48,081 bases of DNA from Clostridium sp. UBA5530 (GTDB lineage Bacteria; Bacillota; Clostridia; Clostridiales; Clostridiaceae). The notes beneath the pieces were generated by a model. It was given only the letters and a program-made list of their open reading frames with translations, made no database searches and had not been told where the DNA came from. The stretch is from contig DINW01000069.1 in assembly GCA_002423705.1 (NCBI GenBank), positions 24,080 to 72,160 of the forward strand, written 5' to 3'. The stretch's first letter is position 1. Each line of letters starts with the position of its first letter. Made by a program: the position numbers and the translations under genes. Shown in pieces: positions 39,632 to 47,890 of the stretch.

Positions 39632-40736
39632 TAAGATTTTAATATTAACTAGTGCCACAGGTGGTGGACATAATCAGGCTGCTGAAGCTACTAAAATGAT
39701 TTTAGAAGATGACAATACTGATATATATATATATGACTTTTTTAAAAGTGATAAATTTATGAATACATTCATAGTAGATGGATATGAAATTTATGCTAAT
39801 AAACTTTCTGCTTTCTATGGATGGTTTTATAAAATCTCAGATCATAAGTACATAATTAAGTTAACAGAATTTTTCTTTCATTTTGTTAGGAAAAAGCTTC
39901 TTAATTACATAAATGAATTAAAGCCAAACTTAATAGTAGCAACTCACCCTTTAGCCATAAATATATTATGCTATTTAAAAAGAAAGAATCAGATTCATAT
40001 ACCTGTGATTTCTATAGTCACAGATTTTAAAGCCCATTATACCTATATAGGGCAAGAAATTGATTTATATGTAGTGGCTAGCGATTGTACAAAGGAGAGT
40101 CTTGAAGAAAGAGGCATACCCTCAGAAAAAATCAAAATCTTAGGTATTCCTGTTAAAAGACAATTTTTCTTGGCCGGTGAAGAAGTATCTGTAACCTTAG
40201 ACAATTCTAAGGGACTTTCTATATTGCTAATGGGTGGTGGCATGGGGTTAGATAATATCTCCTCAGTCCTTGAACAAATAGTAAAAAATAAAAATCATCT
40301 TAATATAATTGTTGTTTGTGGTAATAACGATAAGCTTAAGAATCACCTTTTATCATTGTATGGTAAAGAATACAATAATAAATCCTTATCTATCATGGGC
40401 TATACCCAGGATGTATATAACTTGATGAAGCAATGTGATATTCTTATCAGCAAGCCAGGTGGATTAACCACCTCTGAGGCTATAATTGCTCATATACCAC
40501 TGCTTATTCCTTTCACCATTCCTGGTCAGGAAATCGACAATAAGGACTTCTTATTGGAAAAGAATTGTGCAATATATGTGGATAATGTTAAAGCTATAAA
40601 TACCGAAATCGATAAACTAATAGACAACCCAGAAGTTCTTGAAGATATGAAGAATAACATGAAAACTTTAAGTTCATTTTACTGTGCAGATAAGCTTCAT
40701 GATTTATGCATGGATTTAATACAGCGTAACTGTTAA
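39624..40736 (+). CDS. MGDG synthase/UgtP-like diacylglycerol glycosyltransferase
   Basis: 370 residues from ATG 39624; a GTG at 39609 adds five residues and is an alternative. It is a GT28-type, GT-B-fold enzyme. The N-terminal half has ILTSATGGGHNQAAEA (glycine-rich MGDG-synthase motif), VATHPLAINI, and VSIVTDFKAHYTY. The C-terminal nucleotide-sugar half has SILLMGGGMGLDNI and LISKPGGLTTSEAI, with PGQEIDN near the end. Such enzymes add glucose or galactose to diacylglycerol at the inner membrane face to make glycolipids. PlsC, 2 kb away, makes the precursor lipid pathway. The sugar and number of additions cannot be read from sequence. Confidence 0.82.
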   Translation: MNNKILILTSATGGGHNQAAEATKMILEDDNTDIYIYDFFKSDKFMNTFIVDGYEIYANKLSAFYGWFYKISDHKYIIKLTEFFFHFVRKKLLNYINELKPNLIVATHPLAINILCYLKRKNQIHIPVISIVTDFKAHYTYIGQEIDLYVVASDCTKESLEERGIPSEKIKILGIPVKRQFFLAGEEVSVTLDNSKGLSILLMGGGMGLDNISSVLEQIVKNKNHLNIIVVCGNNDKLKNHLLSLYGKEYNNKSLSIMGYTQDVYNLMKQCDILISKPGGLTTSEAIIAHIPLLIPFTIPGQEIDNKDFLLEKNCAIYVDNVKAINTEIDKLIDNPEVLEDMKNNMKTLSSFYCADKLHDLCMDLIQRNC

Positions 40737-40742
40737 ATATGA

Positions 40743-40796
40743 GATAAAGATAGACTATTTTTATTGATAATAGCCTATCTTTATTTTTAATTAAAT
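40743..40796. terminator. Bidirectional terminator after the glycosyltransferase
   Basis: AAAGATAG-A-CTAT and ATAG-C-CTATCTTT arms (40745-40792), then ATTTTTAA. It serves the convergent glycosyltransferase (+) and DUF1292-like (-) genes. Confidence 0.7.
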
Positions 40797-40803
40797 TTTA
40801 AAA

Positions 40804-41022
40804 TTACATCACATGAGATGCTGATTTTATCATGGTTAGTTCCTTAGGGTTCTCTACCAATTCTAAAGCTTCCTCTGTGAATTTGTAAACTTCCATATGG
40901 GCATTATCATTTTCTGGGCACATAACTAGATAATCATTTTGATTTAAGGACAATTGCTCTTTAACTTTATAGCGAACCACATTTCCGTCCTCATCTGTAA
41001 AGGAATAAACTTTTTCTGCCAT
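40804..41022 (-). CDS. DUF1292-like small acidic protein
   Basis: 72-residue cytosolic protein. The pattern VYSFTDEDGNVVRYKVKEQL, NQNDYLVMCPENDNAH, EVYKFTEEALELVENPKEL matches the DUF1292 family ('LTDEDGNEVEFEVLDxFEYEGKEYxVLLP...V.I..'). It is acidic and beta-rich, without signal peptide or cysteine pairs. RBS AGGAGG precedes ATG 41022. Members usually sit in core clostridial operons; here it is monocistronic. Molecular function unknown. Confidence 0.65.
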   Translation of the reverse strand: MAEKVYSFTDEDGNVVRYKVKEQLSLNQNDYLVMCPENDNAHMEVYKFTEEALELVENPKELTMIKSASHVM

Positions 41023-41191
41023 AAAATAAATCCTCCTTCTATTATTTTCACTTCATAGTTTATGTAAAGTTTCATATTTTATTTATGATCTATTTATTTG
41101 CTAACCTTAATAATTATTTATGGATTTCGTAACTTTATTTAAACATTTTACCATTTTTTTATGATACAATATCATGAGAAGGAGTGATAAA

Positions 41192-42151
41192 ATGAGATAT
41201 AAAAAGTCTTTATCCCAATTACTAGTGCTAATTCTTACATTGTCTATAGGAATTGCTATACCTCAAAAGGCTGCTTATGCGGACTCTTTAAAATCCGTGA
41301 CCTTAGGTGCTGATTTGACAAATAGTCAGAAAGAAGATATGTTGAAATATTTTGAAGTTACTAGAAAAGAAGCTAACGTTTTAGAAGTTACAAATGCTGA
41401 GGAAGCTAAGTATCTTGCTAAAATTGCCTCTGAACAACAAATAGGTTCAAGAGCTATATCCTGCTCCTATGTTGAACCTACAAAAAAAGGTGGACTTCAA
41501 ATTTCAACCAATAACATCCATTGGGTTACTGAAAGCATGATTAAAAACGCATTAATCACTGCTGGGATAGAAAATGCCATTGTAAAAGTATCTGCTCCCT
41601 TCAATGTATCTGGTACTGCAGCATTGACTGGAATCTTAAAGGGATTTGAAAAAAGTGATGGTGGCACAAAAATCGATGAAAATAAAAAGGAAGCTGCCAA
41701 TCAAGAGCTAGTAGTTACTGGTGACCTTGGCGATAAAATAGGACAAGATGAAGCTGCTAAGCTTATAAATGAAATAAAAAAAGATGTTGTTAAAGAAAAA
41801 CCAAAGACTGACGAAGACATTAAGAAGATAGTAGTTAATGTTACTAATAACTATAGCAGTTTAAAAGACAAGCTTAGTGATGAGGATATTCAAGCAATCA
41901 TAAATTTAATGAAAAAAATAAATAGCTTAGACCTAGATTTTAAGAAGATAAAGGATCAACTTAATGATGTAAGTAAATCCCTTAAAGAAAAACTAGGTAG
42001 TGAAGAAGCTCAAGGTTTTTTTGCTAAAGTTAAAGAGTTCTTCGTGAATTTAATAGATTCTATCAAAAATTTCTTTAGCATTAATACCAATGTAGATTCC
42101 AAATTAGCCTATAATGATATAAGGTGTGAAGTTTTCACATCTTATTTTTAA
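41192..42151 (+). CDS. Secreted DUF1002-family protein
   Basis: 319 residues from ATG 41192, behind AGAAGGAGTG; an in-frame ATG at 41174 overlaps the site. The signal peptide (KKSLSQLLVLILTLSIGIAI) ends near KAAYADS, so the protein is secreted. DUF1002 landmarks follow: VTLGADLTNSQKEDMLKYF, IGSRAISCSYVEPT, GGLQISTNNIHWVTESMIKN, VKVSAPFNVSGTAALTGILK, then a helical acidic tail with repeated Lys/Asp/Glu. It is widespread in Clostridia and uncharacterised. Separated by 36 bases from the phosphatase gene, probably co-transcribed. Confidence 0.8.
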   Translation: MRYKKSLSQLLVLILTLSIGIAIPQKAAYADSLKSVTLGADLTNSQKEDMLKYFEVTRKEANVLEVTNAEEAKYLAKIASEQQIGSRAISCSYVEPTKKGGLQISTNNIHWVTESMIKNALITAGIENAIVKVSAPFNVSGTAALTGILKGFEKSDGGTKIDENKKEAANQELVVTGDLGDKIGQDEAAKLINEIKKDVVKEKPKTDEDIKKIVVNVTNNYSSLKDKLSDEDIQAIINLMKKINSLDLDFKKIKDQLNDVSKSLKEKLGSEEAQGFFAKVKEFFVNLIDSIKNFFSINTNVDSKLAYNDIRCEVFTSYF

Positions 42152-42187
42152 TTTATTTCATACTAATGAATTTCTGAGGTGTTTTAT

Positions 42188-43303
42188 ATGAATTATACAA
42201 CTAACCTATTAAGCCTAAAAGATTCTGTAGACAATAATGTTTTAACCATTGATCATATTAAAACTTTCATAAATCTCCCTAAAATTATGGATGACTTAGA
42301 GAGCCTACACCTTTTTCTAATAAATGAAATATTAGCTATTCATAAAAAGGAAGGAAGCTGTATTAATAATCACCTATGTAAGACTTTTCTTAGTGCTGAA
42401 GATGCTTTAGATAAAGCTGAAGATGCTAAAAGCGGTGGAAAAATCTATTTTTTTAATAACACTACTTCCACCTACTACATATTTGGAGATATTCATGGGG
42501 ACTCCTATTCCATAATAGAGTTTTTGAAAACCATAAACTTTATTGATAAGGTTCAAAGGGATGAAAACTTAAAGATAATTTTCTTAGGGGATTATATAGA
42601 TCGGGGCCATTGTGTTTTTAAAGCCTTAGAGCTTATTTTAGTTCTAAAATACCTTTTCCCTCATAATATCTTTCTTCTTAGAGGAAATCATGATGGTGGT
42701 ACTATCATATCTGAGAAAGAATATAAATTATGTGTAGGGCGAAACTCTGGCACCACTGATGAGGATTACTTTGTAGCCTCTCTTTTTAATAGACTTACAG
42801 CCTTAGGTAAGCCTTTAACTCTTCTTGAAAGTTATTTAACACTGTTTGAAAGCCTATGTACCTTAGGCCTTATAAAAAACGGTGATGATATAGTTTTATG
42901 TGTTCATGGTGGTATTCCAAGGGCTAAAAACAACAACTATGAACATTTAAACTCCTTAGGAGACCTTTATAATGAATCTATCACAGATCATATTGGTAGA
43001 ACTATCCTACACAATATGTTATGGAGTGACCCTAGTGAAGATACTACTTTGCAAAGAGATGGTGGAAGGTTCTACTTTTACAACTATGAATTTGAAAACT
43101 TTTTAAAGAGATTCTCCATGTCAATGGTTATAAGAGGTCATCAAGCCTTTGACCAAGGATATAAGGAATTTTTTAAAGGAAAACTCCTATCAATATTTTC
43201 TTCTGGAAATAGTTCTTCTAAAAACAAAGAAACCGCTTATACATCCTTATCACCTTGTATTGTTAAACTTCATCATGGTGAAAATTCTATAATAAGATTG
43301 TAG
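42188..43303 (+). CDS. PPP-type metallophosphoesterase (Ser/Thr phosphatase-like)
   Basis: 371 residues from ATG 42188, six bases after GAGGTG; a GTG at 42179 lies inside the site. All PPP motifs are present in order: FGDIHGD, FLGDYIDRG, LLRGNHDGG, CVHGGIPRA, and VIRGHQAFDQG. They build the dinuclear metal site of PP1/PP2A-like protein phosphatases rather than generic MPE enzymes. The N-terminal 95 residues are helical and unassigned; a 60-residue insert lies between GNHD and the HGG strand. It is cytosolic (no signal), and is a candidate protein phosphatase or Ap4A-type hydrolase. Followed by a hairpin terminator. Confidence 0.85.
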   Translation: MNYTTNLLSLKDSVDNNVLTIDHIKTFINLPKIMDDLESLHLFLINEILAIHKKEGSCINNHLCKTFLSAEDALDKAEDAKSGGKIYFFNNTTSTYYIFGDIHGDSYSIIEFLKTINFIDKVQRDENLKIIFLGDYIDRGHCVFKALELILVLKYLFPHNIFLLRGNHDGGTIISEKEYKLCVGRNSGTTDEDYFVASLFNRLTALGKPLTLLESYLTLFESLCTLGLIKNGDDIVLCVHGGIPRAKNNNYEHLNSLGDLYNESITDHIGRTILHNMLWSDPSEDTTLQRDGGRFYFYNYEFENFLKRFSMSMVIRGHQAFDQGYKEFFKGKLLSIFSSGNSSSKNKETAYTSLSPCIVKLHHGENSIIRL

Positions 43304-43327
43304 AATTAATTGCTGTAATAATTTAGG

Positions 43328-43353
43328 ATACTATCATTGATGATAGTATTTTT
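43328..43353 (+). terminator. Terminator of the phosphatase gene
   Basis: ATACTATCA and TGATAGTAT arms with a very short loop, followed by TTTTTCACC. It lies 25 bases after the stop codon. The rest of 43354-43462 is AT-rich without a visible gene. Confidence 0.75.
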
Positions 43354-43462
43354 CACCTTCTTACTCTTTTTTAAGAAAGTGTTGATAGATATTTTTGTTC
43401 AAAAGGACAAGCTATTTAAATAATAGACACTGCTTTAAATTAAAGTTCATATTAGACTATAT

Positions 43463-43493
43463 AAAAGGTGGACAAATTACTTTGTCCACCTTT
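43463..43493. terminator. Terminator of the downstream GNAT gene
   Basis: Perfect 13-bp stem AAAGGTGGACAAA / TTTGTCCACCTTT with a four-base loop, 28 bases beyond the GNAT stop (minus strand), T-rich on both sides. Confidence 0.8.
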
Positions 43494-43521
43494 CTTTCCA
43501 ATGGCAATACTAGATAATTCC

Positions 43522-43977
43522 TTACCTAAGCTTATAAATCATATTTATAAAGTGTGGCAAATTTGCATCTACATATCCTGAGTTAACAAAGCCACATTTT
43601 TCATAGGTATGAATAGCTGCATAATTGGAATGGTCAACACTTAATTCAATTACAGGATATTTGGGGTTTTCACTATACCTTTCAATGATTTTTTTAATCA
43701 CCTGTTGACCATATCCTTTATTTTGATGATGATAATTGATTAATATTTCCATTAAAAAATAACAACAAGGTTCTTCATTAAGGTCATATATTAAAGTTAA
43801 TCCTACTACCTCATGATTTTCTACAGCAGCTAAAGCCACTGCATTATTATTTCTATATATCCATGCTCTAGACAAAATTTCAGCAGGGGATGGCACAAAC
43901 TTTTTTTGCTCATTAGTTACTTTAAGGTTTATTACTTTTTGAAGATTACTCTCATTTATTTCTACTAACTTTATCAT
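43522..43977 (-). CDS. Diamine/spermidine-type GNAT acetyltransferase
   Basis: 151 residues from ATG 43977, nine bases after AAGGAGG; an upstream in-frame ATG (44016) precedes that site. KKFVPSPAEILSRAWIY is the N-terminal signature of the Blt/PaiA/SpeG-like diamine acetyltransferase group. FLMEILINYHHQNKGYGQQVI carries the Q-N-K-G-Y-G acetyl-CoA loop, and ELSVDHSNYAAIHTYEKCGF the terminal motif. It probably acetylates a polyamine or a small amine. It is related to the truncated GNAT at the left edge of the window, which shares the KKFV.P motif. Confidence 0.8.
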   Translation of the reverse strand: MIKLVEINESNLQKVINLKVTNEQKKFVPSPAEILSRAWIYRNNNAVALAAVENHEVVGLTLIYDLNEEPCCYFLMEILINYHHQNKGYGQQVIKKIIERYSENPKYPVIELSVDHSNYAAIHTYEKCGFVNSGYVDANLPHFINMIYKLR

Positions 43978-44070
43978 CCTAAAATCCTCCTTGAAATTTT
44001 TTACAGCATAATACAATTATTAAAAATTTTACACCATTATAAATAATTTATGGATTATAATTCTAGCATT

Positions 44071-44190
44071 TACCTGATGTCTACCTGCTGTAACACTCCA
44101 CCTCCTTTAGGTTGGAGATAACAGCAGCTACGACCCTAGATAAGTTCAACTAACAATCTGGATGAAGTCCAAATTAAGTTTCACTTGATA
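44071..44190 (-). repeat. Dispersed palindromic repeat, copy G (full length)
   Basis: Minus strand from 44190: ATCAAGTGAAACTTAATTTG, then GACTTCATCCAGATTGTTAG, TTGAACTTATCTAGGGTCG, TAGCTGCTGTTATCTCCAAC, CTAAAGGAGGTGGAGTGTTA, CAGCAGGTAGACATCAGGTA. The second hairpin pairs TA-CTGCTGT with ACAGCAG-TA and CTCCA..CCT with AGG..TGGAG. It lies downstream of hydA, after its terminator, in the same orientation. Confidence 0.8.
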
Positions 44191-44204
44191 TAAATAGTAT
44201 GAAA

Positions 44205-44241
44205 TAAAGTAAAGGAAATGTTTGCACATTTCCTTTACTTT
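44205..44241 (-). terminator. Terminator of the hydCBA operon
   Basis: Perfect 16-bp inverted repeat TAAAGTAAAGGAAATG (44205-44220) / CATTTCCTTTACTTTA (44226-44241), five-base loop, immediately after the hydA stop codon; the minus-strand 3' side is TTTACTTTATTTCA. Confidence 0.85.
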
Positions 44242-44247
44242 ATATTT

Positions 44248-45981
44248 CTATTTTTTCTTATAGGTAGTATGAAGAAGCTCATGGGCAATATGACTATTAG
44301 GTTTTTCTAAGAATTCAGCATATAAAGTTTTTATATTAGGATTTTCATGAGCTTTTCTTATGGAATTGTTTCTATCATCTTTATATAAGCCTTCCATTCT
44401 CTTTTTCAACACTTCTCCATCACACTTTATATATGGTTGTCCACCGCCATCTATGCAACCTCCTGGACATGCCATTATCTCTATAAAATCATATTTTGAG
44501 TTTCCTTCTACTATATCATCCATTATCTTTTTTGCATTTCCTAAAGAACTTGCTACTGCTATATTTATATCTTTGCCGCTTATATTTAAAGTAGCTTCCT
44601 TTATTCCTTCAAGACCTCTAACCTCTTTGAAATCTACACTAGTTAAGCTTTCTCCAGTTATCCACTCATAGGAAGTTCTTAAGGCAGCCTCCATAACTCC
44701 TCCAGTACTTCCAAATATAACTCCTGCACCACTGGATTCCCCTAAAAGCTTGTCAAATTTCTCTTCCTTTATCTTTCTTAGGTTTATTCCAGCCTCTTTA
44801 ATCATCTTCACTAATTCTCTAGTAGTTATAACCACATCTACATCCTGTACTCCATCTCTGCCCATATTTTCTCTCTTAGCCTCATATTTTTTAGCTATAC
44901 ATGGCATTATAGAAACTACTATTATATCCTCAGGAGCCTTATTAAGTTTCTTAGCTAAGTAAGTTTTAGCTATGGCACCAAACATTTGTTGTGGTGATTT
45001 ACAGCTTGAAGGCAAATTCAAGTAATCAGGATACTTTTTCTCTATAAAGTTTACCCAAGCTGGACAACAACTTGTGATAAGTGGAAGATTTTCCCCTTTA
45101 GTAAATCTTTCTATGAATTCCGCAGCCTCTTCCATTACAGTCAAATCTGCAGCAAAATCTGTGTCATATACTGCATCAAAACCTAACATTTTTAATGCAC
45201 CAACCATCTTTTCAGTAGTCAAGGTTCCAGCCTCAAAGCCGAATTCTTCTCCTAATGCTACTCTAACAGCAGGGGCAGTTTGAGCTACTATGAACTTGCC
45301 CTTCTTTCCTAAAGCGCTCCAAACCTTATTGTAATCCATCACTTCTCTTAAGGCTCCTGTTGGACATACTGCTACACATTGTCCACAGTAAGTACAGTCT
45401 GTTTCACTTAAAGGTTTCTTTAAGAATGTAGATATAACAGCATTAAATCCTCTATCTACAGGTGTTAAAGCATGAACCTTTTGTATATCATTACATACTG
45501 TGACACATCTTCTGCAAAGTATACATTTATCCATGTCCCTAACTATAGAAGGAGATGATGTATCCTCCTCATAGGTTGATACCTTTCCTTCATACTTTAT
45601 CCTATTTATACCTAAATCAGAAGCTATTTTTTGAAGTTCGCAATGAAGATTCTTTTCACACATTAAGCAATCCTTTGGATGGTCAGAAAGCATAAGTTCA
45701 ACTATAACTCTTCTTGCTTTTATTACCTTTGGAGAATGAGTTCTAATTACCATGCCCTCTGTAACATCTGTACAACAGGATGGCAATAACCCTCCCTTTC
45801 CTTCTTGTTCAACTACACACACTCTACAGGTTCCTTTGCAGTTTCTAGTTTTTCCATCTACCATATACATATTGCAAAGGGTTGGTATATCTATATTAAG
45901 AGTTTTTGCTGCTTCCAATATGGATGTGCCCTTCTCTACTTGAATCTTCTCATCATTTATAATTAAATTTACCATACTCAT
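44248..45981 (-). CDS. hydA: [FeFe] hydrogenase catalytic subunit of the NADH/ferredoxin bifurcating complex
   Basis: 577 residues from ATG 45981, six bases after AGGGGGTG; GTG 45990 lies in the site. The N-terminal [2Fe-2S] domain has CNMYMVDGKTRNCKGTCRVC. The His-Cys3 [4Fe-4S] site is HPKDCLMCEKNLHC. Two [4Fe-4S] sites follow: CILCRRCVTVC and CTYCGQCVAVCPTG. The H-cluster motifs are all present: ITSCCPAWVNFIEK (L1), MPCIAKKYEAKR (L2) and EIMACPGGCIDGGGQP (L3). It evolves or oxidises H2 in the cytosol. With hydB and hydC it forms the trimeric complex that couples NADH and reduced ferredoxin to H2. Last gene of the operon, with a strong terminator. Confidence 0.93.
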   Translation of the reverse strand: MSMVNLIINDEKIQVEKGTSILEAAKTLNIDIPTLCNMYMVDGKTRNCKGTCRVCVVEQEGKGGLLPSCCTDVTEGMVIRTHSPKVIKARRVIVELMLSDHPKDCLMCEKNLHCELQKIASDLGINRIKYEGKVSTYEEDTSSPSIVRDMDKCILCRRCVTVCNDIQKVHALTPVDRGFNAVISTFLKKPLSETDCTYCGQCVAVCPTGALREVMDYNKVWSALGKKGKFIVAQTAPAVRVALGEEFGFEAGTLTTEKMVGALKMLGFDAVYDTDFAADLTVMEEAAEFIERFTKGENLPLITSCCPAWVNFIEKKYPDYLNLPSSCKSPQQMFGAIAKTYLAKKLNKAPEDIIVVSIMPCIAKKYEAKRENMGRDGVQDVDVVITTRELVKMIKEAGINLRKIKEEKFDKLLGESSGAGVIFGSTGGVMEAALRTSYEWITGESLTSVDFKEVRGLEGIKEATLNISGKDINIAVASSLGNAKKIMDDIVEGNSKYDFIEIMACPGGCIDGGGQPYIKCDGEVLKKRMEGLYKDDRNNSIRKAHENPNIKTLYAEFLEKPNSHIAHELLHTTYKKK

Positions 45982-45996
45982 TTCTCTCACCCCCTA

Positions 45997-47883
45997 CTAC
46001 TTAATAGCTATAGCTTTAACTGGACAAGCTTTATAGCAAGCTCCACATTTTATACACTTTTCTTTATTTATAACATGTTTTTCTTTTATTTTTCCTTGGA
46101 TACAATCTACAGGGCAATTCCTTGCACATTTAGTACATCCTATGCACTTATCTGTAACCTCATAGGATATAAGTTTACTGCAAACTCCTGCTGGACATCT
46201 CTTTTCCTTAACATGGGCTTCATACTCATCTTTAAAGTACTGAAGTGTACTTAATACTGGATTAGGTGCAGATTCTCCCAACCCACATAAAGATGTCATT
46301 TGTATAACCTCACAGAGTTCTTGTAAGTTTTCTAAATCTTCCTCAGTTCCCTTACCCTCTGTAATCTTGGTTAATATCTCTAAAAGCCTCATATTTCCTA
46401 TTCTACAAGGAGTACACTTTCCACAAGACTCGTCCACTGTAAATTCAAGATAGAACTTAGCAATATCTACCATACAATTCTTTTCATCAATTACTAGCAT
46501 TCCACCAGATCCCATCATAGATCCTATGGCTGTTAAAGTATCATACTCTACAGGGGTTTCTATTAAAGATTCTGGAATACATCCACCGGAAGGCCCCCCA
46601 GTTTGTATTGCTTTAAACTTATTGTTATTCTTTATTCCTCCACCTATGTTATACACTATTTCCTTTAGTGGCATGCCCATAGGTACTTCTACTAAACCTA
46701 CGTTATTCACCTTACCAGATAAAGCGAAAACCTTTGTTCCTGTTGATTTTGCTGTTCCTATGGAACTATACCATTTAGCGCCTTTATTTATTATGGCAGC
46801 TACATTGGCAAATGTTTCTACATTATTAACACAGGTTGGTTTTTGCCACAAACCTTTTTCTGAAGTACGTGGTGGTTTCATTGTAGGCTCTCCTCTTAAT
46901 CCTTCAATTGAGTGAATAAGAGCTGTAGCTTCTCCACAAACAAAAGCTCCTGCACCATATTTTATATCTATGTCAAAGCTAAAGTTTGTCCCCATTATAT
47001 TATCTCCAAGGACACCTATTTCCTTAGCTTGCTTAATTGCTATTTTTAATCTATGAACTGCAAGAGGATACTCAGCTCTTATATATATATATCCCTGGTT
47101 AGAGCCTATTGCATAGCCACATATAGCCATGGCTTCAAGAACACAGTGAGGATCACCCTCTAATATAGCTCTATCCATGAAAGCTCCTGGATCTCCCTCA
47201 TCAGCATTGCATATTACATATTTAACATCATCAACAACTCTTCTAGTAGCCTCCCATTTTCTACCTGTTGGGAATCCACCGCCTCCTCTTCCTCTTAGAC
47301 CTGATTCCAAAACTTCTTTTACAGTTTCTTCTGGAGTCATTTCATGAAGAACCTTTCCTAAGGCTGTATAGGCACCTGCACCTATAGCTTCTTCCATACA
47401 CTCTGGATTTATTACTCCACAGTTTCTTAAAGCTATTTTCACCTGACTCTTATAAAATGGAATTTCTTCCTTTTTTTCTATTCTCTCTTTAGTTTCTGGA
47501 TTCTCATATAAAAGATGCTCTACTACCTTTCCCTCTATGATATGGCTCTTTATTATTTCTTCCACATCATCCTCGGTAACCTTTACATAAAATATATTAT
47601 CAGGCAATATTTCTATAACGGGACCCTGAGCACAAAAACCAAAGCATCCTGTCATTACTACCTTAACTTTTTCACCTAAATTATTTTTAAATATTTCTCT
47701 ATTAAAACTTTCTATTATTTTATCTGAATTTGAAGCCTTACATCCTGGTCCTCCGCAGACTAATATATGTCTTTCTTCAACATGATTCTTTTGTGCCTCT
47801 TCTGGATTATATCTTAAATTAACTAAATCACCATACTTATCTTTTAATTGTAATAAATGATTATAATCTATTACTTTCTCCAT
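45997..47883 (-). CDS. hydB: NADH-binding flavoprotein subunit of bifurcating hydrogenase (NuoF-like)
   Basis: 628 residues. An N-terminal thioredoxin-like [2Fe-2S] domain (HILVCGGPGCKAS, VMTGCFGFCAQGPV) is followed by the NuoF core: LRGRGGGGFPTGRKWE (NADH site), YVICNADEGDPGAFMDR (FMN site), and ESCGKCTPCRIGN (CxxCxxC [4Fe-4S]). The C-terminal 2x[4Fe-4S] ferredoxin is CIGCTKCARNCPVDC and CIKCGACYKACPVKAI. The extra N- and C-terminal domains distinguish HydB/HndC-type subunits from respiratory NuoF. This subunit oxidises NADH and carries the FMN where bifurcation is thought to occur. It ends 15 bases before hydA starts. Confidence 0.93.
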   Translation of the reverse strand: MEKVIDYNHLLQLKDKYGDLVNLRYNPEEAQKNHVEERHILVCGGPGCKASNSDKIIESFNREIFKNNLGEKVKVVMTGCFGFCAQGPVIEILPDNIFYVKVTEDDVEEIIKSHIIEGKVVEHLLYENPETKERIEKKEEIPFYKSQVKIALRNCGVINPECMEEAIGAGAYTALGKVLHEMTPEETVKEVLESGLRGRGGGGFPTGRKWEATRRVVDDVKYVICNADEGDPGAFMDRAILEGDPHCVLEAMAICGYAIGSNQGYIYIRAEYPLAVHRLKIAIKQAKEIGVLGDNIMGTNFSFDIDIKYGAGAFVCGEATALIHSIEGLRGEPTMKPPRTSEKGLWQKPTCVNNVETFANVAAIINKGAKWYSSIGTAKSTGTKVFALSGKVNNVGLVEVPMGMPLKEIVYNIGGGIKNNNKFKAIQTGGPSGGCIPESLIETPVEYDTLTAIGSMMGSGGMLVIDEKNCMVDIAKFYLEFTVDESCGKCTPCRIGNMRLLEILTKITEGKGTEEDLENLQELCEVIQMTSLCGLGESAPNPVLSTLQYFKDEYEAHVKEKRCPAGVCSKLISYEVTDKCIGCTKCARNCPVDCIQGKIKEKHVINKEKCIKCGACYKACPVKAIAIK

Positions 47884-47890
47884 ATTATCT

